DNA of 14,633 bases from Bacteroides sp. (GTDB lineage Bacteria; Bacteroidota; Bacteroidia; Bacteroidales; Bacteroidaceae). The translations under genes were made by a program, and so were the position numbers. Location: contig JASLDF010000104.1 of assembly GCA_030151635.1 (NCBI GenBank), forward strand, positions 1-14,633. The letters are read 5' to 3'. The notes beneath the pieces were generated by a model, which saw only the letters and a program-made list of their open reading frames with translations, made no database searches and had not been told where the DNA came from. This document shows positions 1-6,087 of this stretch, piece by piece (the first letter of the stretch is position 1; the number at the start of each line of letters is the position of its first letter).

Positions 1-78
1 TTAGAAGTTAAATAATAGTTCATCTCACTTTAATTGTAAACTATATAGAAATTAGGTCACAATGTTGGTGTAAATCAC

Positions 79-86
79 TATTTTTG
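79..86 (+). promoter_or_regulatory. Bacteroides-type -7 promoter element for the DUF1573 gene
   Basis: The bases TATTTTTG match the Bacteroidota -7 consensus TAnnTTTG exactly. No convincing TTG -33 element lies 17-23 bases upstream, so only the -7 half is supported. Transcription would begin near position 92, leaving a leader of about 34 bases before the ATG at 126. This matters for start choice: the TTG codon at 84-86, which opens the longest frame, is part of this element and upstream of the expected transcript start. Confidence 0.55.
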
Positions 87-125
87 TATAAAACATATAA
101 CAGTAATTCATTTAATACAACTACG

Positions 126-1175
126 ATGAAACGTATTTTCATATCACTTATTATATTATCCAGTTTTGTTTCAACATTACTTGCACAAGCACGTTTAGAG
201 CCCGTAACAAGTTCTATTGAACTAGGTCAGGTTGAGTGGGATAATCCAGTGACAATAGAGTTCAGAGTAAAGAATAGTGGGAAAATTCCGCTGTTAATTG
301 CAGATGTTATGTCTTCATGTGGTTGTTCTGTGCCTCATTGGTCTTCTCGTCCAATAGAGCCAGGTATGGAAAGTGTTATTAGTGTAGTCTATGATGCTAA
401 AACATTGGGTAAGTTTCACAAAGAAATAACTGTGTATAGTAACTCGGATACAGATTTAACTTATTTGTCTTTTACAGGGCAGGTGGTTAGAAAAATTACT
501 GAGTTTAAAAACTCTCATCCCATTAAAATCGGGAATATCCGATTAGATCGTGATACGTTGAGTTTTGGAACTTTAGTTTCGGGTAAATCAGCCACAGAGT
601 TAATTCATTTTGTGAATGAGACAGGTGCACCATACAGACCCATTTTAATGCATACACCAACATTCATGAGTATCAAGTCTTCCGATTCATTTGTTGCAAG
701 AGGAGAAAGTGGTAGTTTTTCTATTACAGTAAATACTGACCGTCTTGATAATTATGGAGTAGTAGATACTGAATTGTATTTGTCTCGTTTTGTAGGAGAT
801 AAAGTGGGCAAGGAAAATAGATTACCAGTGTCTTTCATTGTTATTCCAGACTTGAATACAGGAAAGTCTTCAGCACCACAAATTAAATTAAATAAAAGTC
901 ATTTAAATTTATCTGCAAAACTAAAAACAAAGAATAAAGCTTCTGGTTATGTTACTATAGAGAATGAGGCTGCAAATGTTTTGAAAATATTGAAAATTCA
1001 AACTTTTAGTCCTGCTGTTCAAGTTCGATTAAATAAGTCCTCAATCTCACGTGGAGACGTAGCTCGTTTAAGAATTACTGTAGATAAGAATAAAAGGTTA
1101 TCACCAGATGATAGTATGCGTGTTTTATTAATAACAAATGATCCTAACAATACTGTTATTAATCTAAACATGTAA
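126..1175 (+). CDS. Exported DUF1573 family protein with Ig-like repeats
   Basis: From the ATG at 126 the product is 349 residues. It opens with a signal peptide (MKRIFISLIILSSF, cleavage likely after the LLAQ/A region near residue 21), so it acts in the periplasm or beyond. Residues about 22-120 form a DUF1573 domain: a beta-sandwich pattern with the family signature SSCGC (cysteines 65 and 67), a following tryptophan, PGMES and a GKFHKEITVYSNS strand. Two further sandwich-like repeats follow, about 135-245 (LSFGTLVSGKSATELIHF) and 250-349 (ending ITNDPNNTVINLN), each resembling the ASH/HYDIN type of Ig fold. The biochemical role of DUF1573 proteins is not established; they are common in Bacteroidota and are thought to be structural or binding proteins. 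The TTG at 84 is rejected as start because it lies in the promoter and would put 14 polar residues before the signal peptide. The gene ends 37 bases before meaB and may be co-transcribed with it. Confidence 0.85.
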   Translation: MKRIFISLIILSSFVSTLLAQARLEPVTSSIELGQVEWDNPVTIEFRVKNSGKIPLLIADVMSSCGCSVPHWSSRPIEPGMESVISVVYDAKTLGKFHKEITVYSNSDTDLTYLSFTGQVVRKITEFKNSHPIKIGNIRLDRDTLSFGTLVSGKSATELIHFVNETGAPYRPILMHTPTFMSIKSSDSFVARGESGSFSITVNTDRLDNYGVVDTELYLSRFVGDKVGKENRLPVSFIVIPDLNTGKSSAPQIKLNKSHLNLSAKLKTKNKASGYVTIENEAANVLKILKIQTFSPAVQVRLNKSSISRGDVARLRITVDKNKRLSPDDSMRVLLITNDPNNTVINLNM

Positions 1176-1188
1176 TCTACTTCTCTGC

Positions 1189-1196
1189 TAACTTTA
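1189..1196 (+). promoter_or_regulatory. Weak candidate -7 element before meaB
   Basis: TAACTTTA matches the TAnnTTTG consensus at all fixed positions but the last. It lies in the 37-base gap before meaB and would give a leader of only about ten bases. It may be a weak internal promoter or chance in AT-rich DNA. Confidence 0.2.
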
Positions 1197-1212
1197 TAAA
1201 ACGCATTATATT

Positions 1213-2316
1213 ATGAAACAACATCACCCGGAAAATGACGAACAATATAAAGGGCTGGTCGTGAATAAAGGAATAGCACAGCCCGATATCGTTAATCCGT
1301 ATCTTAAGAAAAGAAAAAAAGCTCAAGAGTTATCTGTTAATGATTATGTTGATGGTATCTTGAAGGGTAATATAAGTATGCTTGGTAGGGCGGTAACACT
1401 GGTTGAAAGTGTAAACCCTGATCATGAAGCAGTAGCTCAAGAAGTTTTAGAGAAATGCTTGCCATACTCTGGTAATTCAATTCGTATTGGAATTAGTGGT
1501 GTACCGGGGGCTGGTAAAAGTACTTCGATTGATGCTTTTGGAGTCCATGTTTTGGAAAGAGGTGGCAAACTTGCTGTATTAGCGATTGATCCTAGTAGCG
1601 AGCGTAGTAAAGGTAGTATCCTTGGAGATAAAACTCGTATGGAAGAATTATCAAGTCATCCGAATTCATTTATACGCCCAAGTCCATCTGCTGGGTCACT
1701 AGGAGGTGTAGCACGTAAAACTCGCGAATCAATAGTATTGTGTGAAGCTGCTGGATTCGATAAGATTTTTGTTGAAACTGTTGGCGTAGGCCAAAGTGAA
1801 ACAGCTGTACATTCAATGGTTGACTTTTTTCTATTGATTCAATTAGCAGGAACTGGCGATGAGTTACAAGGTATTAAACGTGGTATAATGGAGATGGCAG
1901 ATGCTATCGTTATTAATAAAGCCGATGGTGATAATATTGAGAAAGCTAAACTGGCAGCAGCTCAATACAAAAATGCGTTACACTTATTTCCTGCGCCAGA
2001 ATCAGGATGGTCTCCTAAAGTGATGACTTATTCAGGTTTTTATAAATTGGGAATTAAAGAAATCTGGGATATGGTCTATGAGTACATTGATTTTATTAAA
2101 AATAATGGCTATTTTGACTATCATCGCAATCAACAAAGTAAGTATTGGATGTTCGAAACAATTAACGACGCATTACGATCTAGCTTCTATAATGATAGAA
2201 ACATTGAAACAATGATTGGTAATTGTGAAGAGTCTGTATTAGGTGGTCAAATGACGTCATTTGCAGCAGCAAGAAAACTGCTTGATACCTATTTTACAGA
2301 TTTAAAAACTAGATAA
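1213..2316 (+). CDS. meaB: Methylmalonyl-CoA mutase-associated GTPase MeaB
   Basis: This 367-residue cytoplasmic P-loop GTPase belongs to the MeaB/ArgK branch of the SIMIBI class. In the family it gates loading of adenosylcobalamin into methylmalonyl-CoA mutase and protects that enzyme from inactivation, supporting interconversion of succinyl-CoA and methylmalonyl-CoA (propionate formation in gut Bacteroidales). The sequence shows Walker A GVPGAGKST (96-104), the switch region AIDPSSERSKGSILGDKTRM (124-143), the hallmark ETVGVGQSE (188-196) and the guanine-specifying NKAD (235-238). The C-terminal helices (about 290-367) fit the MeaB dimerisation arm. The N-terminal 40 residues are a variable, charged extension. 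No mutA or mutB gene lies in this window, so the partner enzyme must be encoded elsewhere. It sits between the DUF1573 gene and the ATPase/DUF4435 pair, with a 22-base gap to the latter. The family assignment is firm. Confidence 0.96.
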   Translation: MKQHHPENDEQYKGLVVNKGIAQPDIVNPYLKKRKKAQELSVNDYVDGILKGNISMLGRAVTLVESVNPDHEAVAQEVLEKCLPYSGNSIRIGISGVPGAGKSTSIDAFGVHVLERGGKLAVLAIDPSSERSKGSILGDKTRMEELSSHPNSFIRPSPSAGSLGGVARKTRESIVLCEAAGFDKIFVETVGVGQSETAVHSMVDFFLLIQLAGTGDELQGIKRGIMEMADAIVINKADGDNIEKAKLAAAQYKNALHLFPAPESGWSPKVMTYSGFYKLGIKEIWDMVYEYIDFIKNNGYFDYHRNQQSKYWMFETINDALRSSFYNDRNIETMIGNCEESVLGGQMTSFAAARKLLDTYFTDLKTR

Positions 2317-2338
2317 TTAAGTATTCTCTTTATACCGA

Positions 2339-3172
2339 ATGATTATGGAAACAAATGGAAATTACATTGACAAGATTGAAATTAATAATCTTTGGAACAG
2401 ACTTGACGTAAAGTGGGTCTTACGTCCAGATGTTAATATCCTTTCTGGAATTAACGGTATAGGAAAGTCTACAATACTTAATCGAGTAATTACTTTCTTG
2501 GAAGAACATGAACAAGAAAGTTTTAAAGAAAGAAACATAGTAGAAGGAGTTAATGTTGTATTATCTCCCTCTACTGCTACCCATATTCCTTATAATGTAA
2601 TTAGAAGTTATGATCGTCCCTTGATGTTGAAAGACGTTGTGCAGAAAGCCGATGAAAACATCAATTCTGAATTAGATTGGCAACTATACATTCTTCAAAG
2701 AAGATACCTAGATTATCAAGTAAATATAGGTAATCGAATGGTGCAGTTGCTTAGCAGCAATGACGAGTCTGCCAGAATGGAGGCTCTGAGCGTTGCTAAT
2801 AACAAGGCTAAGTTTCAGAATATCATTGATCGATTGTTTTCTTATACAGGAAAGAAAATTGACCGAAACAAAAATGAAATTTGTTTCAAGGCAGGAGATG
2901 TGGAGTTGCTACCATATCAGCTTTCTTCAGGAGAAAAACAAATTCTTCTTATTTACCTCACGGTGTTGGTTCAAGATGGGAAGCATTATGTCTTGTTTAT
3001 GGATGAACCCGAAGCTTCACTTCACATTGACTGGCAACAAAGGTTAATAAATACGATTCGTGAGCTTAATCCTAATGTTCAAATCATAATGACAACACAC
3101 TCTCCAGCTGTAATTATGGAGGGTTGGGTAGATGCGGTTACCGAAGTAAGTGATATTTCTACTTTAAAATAA
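2339..3172 (+). CDS. ABC-type AAA ATPase partner of DUF4435 protein (AriA/OLD-like)
   Basis: This 277-residue soluble protein has the full motif set of an ABC/SMC-type ATPase of the AAA_15/AAA_21 kind: Walker A GINGIGKST (37-45), an ABC signature LSSGEKQ (195-201), Walker B YVLFMDEPEASLH (217-229, with D222 and catalytic-type E223) and the H-loop TTHSPAV (252-258, H254). The 145-residue segment between Walker A and the signature is charged and helical, as in OLD-like ATPases. No membrane segment or permease partner is present, so it is not a transporter subunit. It ends 7 bases before the DUF4435 gene, a spacing typical of co-translated partners. Such pairs resemble PARIS (AriA ATPase sensor plus AriB toprim/DUF4435 effector) and OLD nucleases split into two chains. 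It is much shorter than OLD proteins and, as I recall it, than typical AriA. A second ATG at 2345 is also possible as start. ATPase identity is firm; a defence role is inference. Confidence 0.88.
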   Translation: MIMETNGNYIDKIEINNLWNRLDVKWVLRPDVNILSGINGIGKSTILNRVITFLEEHEQESFKERNIVEGVNVVLSPSTATHIPYNVIRSYDRPLMLKDVVQKADENINSELDWQLYILQRRYLDYQVNIGNRMVQLLSSNDESARMEALSVANNKAKFQNIIDRLFSYTGKKIDRNKNEICFKAGDVELLPYQLSSGEKQILLIYLTVLVQDGKHYVLFMDEPEASLHIDWQQRLINTIRELNPNVQIIMTTHSPAVIMEGWVDAVTEVSDISTLK

Positions 3173-3179
3173 TAAGAAT

Positions 3180-4205
3180 ATGGCTAATTCACTACGTGCA
3201 AATCTGACTTCAGACTATTTAAAAGCTGCAAATTTATTGCGGTCTAAGAAAGCACGTAGGAGAATAATCGCTTATGTAGAAAGTTATGATGATATTGCTT
3301 TTTGGAGATCAATCCTCCAGAAATACGAGAATGATCAAGTTTATTTTCAAGTGATGCTACCATCATCCACCTCTTTGACGAAAGGAAAAAAAATGGTGTT
3401 GATGAACACGCTGAATGAAAGTAGCTTTGGCGAGGAATTAATAGCCTGTGTCGATGGAGATTATGATTTTCTGTTGCAAGAATCTACTTATTTATCTAAA
3501 ACCTTAAATACAAACAAGTATATTTTTCATACTTATGCCTATGCCATTGAAAATTACTTTTGCTTTGCGGAATCACTCCATGATGTTTGTGTACAAGCAA
3601 CATTGAATGATAAGGACATTTTTGATTTTAAGCGTTATTTAGAAGAGTTTTCTAGCATCATCTATGATTTGTTTTTATGGAATATTTGGTTTGCTCGCAA
3701 TAGAGATACCCAAGCTTTTCCTATGAATCAATTTAATAATTTGATTCGAGTTTACTCTTTTCAACCATCTAATCCACAGAATTCCTTGGAGCGAATTAAA
3801 GATAAAGTTGATCGTAAACGTGAAGAGTTACATCGAAACTTCCCAGATGCTATCGATTCTGTTGAGTTTGAATTGGCTAGAGACCTGCAAGATTTAGGAT
3901 TAACTCCCAAAACCACCTATTTATTTATTCAAGGGCATCATCTGTTAGACCAAGTAGTCTTGAGGATGTTGAAACCTATTTGTGCTAATCTTCGTCTTTT
4001 ACGAGAAAACTATATCAAAAGACTGGCTGTACATGAGGAACAATATAAGAATGAGTTAACTGCTTATCAAAACAGTACGGTTGATGTTGAACAAGTCTTA
4101 AAGTCGAACTATCGCTTTGAGAATCTATTTGTATATCAATGGATTCAGTCTGATATACAGTGTTTTATCGACTCGTTGCTTGAACCTAAAAAGCCAATAG
4201 ATTAG
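3180..4205 (+). CDS. DUF4435 protein with TOPRIM-like acidic residues (AriB-like)
   Basis: This 341-residue soluble protein looks like DUF4435. The N-terminal part has a TOPRIM-like layout: RIIAYVESYDDIAFW (29-42) with the acidic E34 and D37/D38, GKKMVL (69-74), then LIACVDGDYDFLL (87-99) with D92, D94 and D96, which would bind divalent metal. The motif YAYAIENYFC (119-128) matches the IENY signature I associate with DUF4435. A helical C-terminal half follows, including GHHLLDQVVLRML (252-264) and a charged helix at 272-295. In OLD-family and PARIS proteins this fold is the nuclease effector controlled by the ABC ATPase; in PARIS, AriB attacks tRNA. The gene directly follows the ATPase gene, which strongly suggests a two-component complex. 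Substrate and trigger cannot be read from sequence. The family call is fairly sure; nuclease activity is inferred from the acidic residues. Confidence 0.8.
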   Translation: MANSLRANLTSDYLKAANLLRSKKARRRIIAYVESYDDIAFWRSILQKYENDQVYFQVMLPSSTSLTKGKKMVLMNTLNESSFGEELIACVDGDYDFLLQESTYLSKTLNTNKYIFHTYAYAIENYFCFAESLHDVCVQATLNDKDIFDFKRYLEEFSSIIYDLFLWNIWFARNRDTQAFPMNQFNNLIRVYSFQPSNPQNSLERIKDKVDRKREELHRNFPDAIDSVEFELARDLQDLGLTPKTTYLFIQGHHLLDQVVLRMLKPICANLRLLRENYIKRLAVHEEQYKNELTAYQNSTVDVEQVLKSNYRFENLFVYQWIQSDIQCFIDSLLEPKKPID

Positions 4206-4301
4206 CTTTTGTAATATATTTTCTATTAATCCTATTAAGTTTATTTCTAAAACTAGATATGATTCAATAAGTCTATATTTAGTTATACAGCTTCAATTGA
4301 T

Positions 4302-4309
4302 TACATTTG
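4302..4309 (+). promoter_or_regulatory. -7 promoter element for the phosphoethanolamine transferase gene
   Basis: TACATTTG matches TAnnTTTG exactly and lies in the 168-base gap between the DUF4435 gene and the membrane-bound transferase gene. No TTG is found at the ideal -33 spacing; only a TTTAG sequence (4278-4282) is near. The expected transcript start is around 4315, giving a leader of about 59 bases. The transferase gene is thus probably its own transcription unit. Confidence 0.5.
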
Positions 4310-4324
4310 TATTTTAATTGTGAT

Positions 4325-4411
4325 ATGTTTAAAAAGTATTTAGCTATACGTAAGTTGTTTTTTTTAATATTATATGCTCCAAAAAATTATTTCAAAGTTT
4401 CTATCGTATAA
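4325..4411 (+). other. Possible short upstream ORF overlapping the transferase start
   Basis: An ATG at 4325 opens a 28-codon frame (starts MFKKYLAIRKLFF) that contains an 8-T run (4358-4365) and ends at a TAA at 4409-4411, 38 bases inside the transferase coding sequence and in another frame. It lies just after the predicted transcript start. It could be a leader peptide that affects translation of the downstream gene, or chance. It cannot be joined to the downstream frame by a slip in the T run, because that frame has a TAA at 4365-4367. Confidence 0.15.
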
Positions 4412-5999
4412 ATATACGGTTTCTTTTGCATTGTTTTTAACACTCCTCACAGGTATTACTCTTGGCTTTAGGCTTAATTTTATCCTTTATGGTTTCCTTA
4501 ATTCCATTTTTATTTTATCACTTGTTTATTTGATAAGTAAGTTGAATAATAAACCTGCTATGTACTTTCTACTAGCTCCTTTATCTTTTCTAGTGTTTCT
4601 AGACTCATGTGTAATTTTATCTACAAGGAAGATATTGAGTTTAGAGTTGTTGGCTTCAATCTATGAAACGACACCTAGAGAGATGTTAATAATGTCTAGG
4701 ACATATGCTGTACCTCTATTGCTTCTTGTCGTTGTTTTTATGTTTATCTTTTTCTCATCCTTTAATGAGATTAAAAAAATAAATATTCGAGTAACAAAGG
4801 TTGTATTATTAAGCTTTTTAGTTGTGTTGATACCTGTAGCTAAGACATTATTTGTTAAAAATTTAAAACTAACGTCTTTTGATTCTGAAGTAATTCAATA
4901 TAAAATATCAACAGAGTCTAATCGATTTGATTTAAGTAATAGTCAGTATTTTTCTAGTTTACTAAAGAAGTGCCCATTTATCTTCCACACCTTTTTATTA
5001 AATTACACCTATTATGTGGAGAGAAGTGAAATAGATAAATACACTCTTGGATTGCGAAAGGTGCCTAACGAATTGACTTTTACACCCGAAAAAACTTCTC
5101 AGTACCATAAGATTTACTTTGTAATAGGAGAATCTTTAACAAGGAATCATATGTCTCTGTATGGCTATAAAGTCAAAACAACACCTTTATTAGAGTCTCT
5201 AGTAGATAAAAATCATCTTAAGTATTATTATGGTTTGTCTTCTTTTCTGTACACTAGAATTGCTGTGCCAAGTATAATTACGCCAAATAATGAATTGGTG
5301 TTAGGTAACTTATATAGTGATTACTATAGTATTGTAGAGTTAGCAAGAAAAGCGAACTACCACACTATCTGGTTGTCTAACCAACATGTTATGGGTATTT
5401 ATGATGGTCCTGTGGCCGCAATAGCAAATACTGCTGATTATTGTTATTTTAATCAGAGAGATGATAGAGATGATTTTCAACTTTTGGATTTGTTAAGTAA
5501 ACAGACTGATACTCATAAAAGTGAACTGATTGTTCTTCATTTACAAGGTAGCCATAGAGATTTTTCCACGAAGTATGATTCTATGGACTTATTAGATTCT
5601 ATCGGCGATAAAGATATTGATCAGTATAATTTCTCAGTACATCATACAGATCGCTTACTGGACAAGCTTTATTCAATGCTAGGGCCTGAAGATTTAATAA
5701 TTTTCACATCAGACCACGGAGAGATTCCTTCTACAAAGTTAGGTAGACATGGAGGTAAAGATTTGTTTGCATTTGAGGTACCATTATTAGTTATTTCTAA
5801 GGGAACTTTGAAGACTCATCTTATCGATGAATTTGTTTCTCCATTTACTGGGTTAATTAATAACTCTAGTTTATATTGGATTTTAGCAGATTACCTAGGT
5901 TATGAGCTTAATGATTCAAATTTTGTAACGTCTTTAGTTGAAGAAGGTGATCGTGTGGTTTCACTATTCAATGATAATGAGAAAGTCAGTATTAGATAA
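4374..5999 (+). CDS. Inner-membrane phosphoethanolamine transferase, EptA/MCR-like sulfatase fold
   Basis: The 541-residue product has five predicted membrane helices (about 14-32, 36-56, 62-83, 111-129, 141-158) and then a periplasmic sulfatase-fold domain, the layout of lipid A phosphoethanolamine transferases. Aligning by eye to MCR-1/EptA: E253 in FVIGESLTRNH is the metal-binding glutamate, T294 in LYTRIAVPS is the nucleophilic threonine, D447 and H448 in FTSDHGE bind zinc, and H394 (QGSH) and H459 (GRHGG) match the substrate and second-metal histidines. All key residues are present, so it is likely active in moving phosphoethanolamine from phosphatidylethanolamine to lipid A or another surface glycan, which would lower surface charge and affect resistance to cationic peptides. 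The cysteines that flank the nucleophile in MCR-1 are serines here (S290, S300), and the periplasmic domain lacks the usual disulfides. The acceptor is not known. Start at 4374 is the only good choice; an in-frame stop lies 9 bases upstream. Confidence 0.87.
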   Translation: MLQKIISKFLSYKYTVSFALFLTLLTGITLGFRLNFILYGFLNSIFILSLVYLISKLNNKPAMYFLLAPLSFLVFLDSCVILSTRKILSLELLASIYETTPREMLIMSRTYAVPLLLLVVVFMFIFFSSFNEIKKINIRVTKVVLLSFLVVLIPVAKTLFVKNLKLTSFDSEVIQYKISTESNRFDLSNSQYFSSLLKKCPFIFHTFLLNYTYYVERSEIDKYTLGLRKVPNELTFTPEKTSQYHKIYFVIGESLTRNHMSLYGYKVKTTPLLESLVDKNHLKYYYGLSSFLYTRIAVPSIITPNNELVLGNLYSDYYSIVELARKANYHTIWLSNQHVMGIYDGPVAAIANTADYCYFNQRDDRDDFQLLDLLSKQTDTHKSELIVLHLQGSHRDFSTKYDSMDLLDSIGDKDIDQYNFSVHHTDRLLDKLYSMLGPEDLIIFTSDHGEIPSTKLGRHGGKDLFAFEVPLLVISKGTLKTHLIDEFVSPFTGLINNSSLYWILADYLGYELNDSNFVTSLVEEGDRVVSLFNDNEKVSIR

Positions 6000-6031
6000 G
6001 TGTTATTTAGATAGGTGATTCGTGATGTTCT

Positions 6032-6064
6032 TTGCTAGAATACCTTTTTGATATCTTATATTTG
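6032..6064 (+). promoter_or_regulatory. Bacteroides-type promoter (TTG-N22-TATATTTG) for the GH95 gene
   Basis: TTG at 6032-6034 is followed after 22 bases by TATATTTG at 6057-6064, fitting the Bacteroidota consensus TTG-N17-23-TAnnTTTG. This is the best promoter in the window. Transcription would start near 6070, that is, after the ATG at 6067, which rules that ATG out and supports the ATG at 6088 with an 18-base leader. Confidence 0.7.
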
Positions 6065-6087
6065 TAATGAATCTAATCATTTACAAA

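Noticed and set aside
2248..2263. 16-bp perfect palindrome CAAATGACGTCATTTG within meaB
   Set aside because: It lies inside a conserved coding region with no gene start nearby; a chance palindrome in coding DNA is more likely than an operator.
2793..3047. 84-codon frame overlapping the ATPase gene in another frame
   Set aside because: It lies wholly inside the ATPase gene with all ATPase motifs intact; its product shows no recognisable domain or start signal.
4189..4210. Possible terminator at the DUF4435 stop (AAAAGC ... GCTTTT)
   Set aside because: The stem is only 6 bp with two G-C pairs and a 10-base loop overlapping the stop codon; too weak to call.
4325..4376. Phase-variable start of the transferase gene through the 8-T run
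   Set aside because: The downstream frame has a TAA at 4365-4367 directly after the T run, so no change in T number can join the upstream ATG to it.
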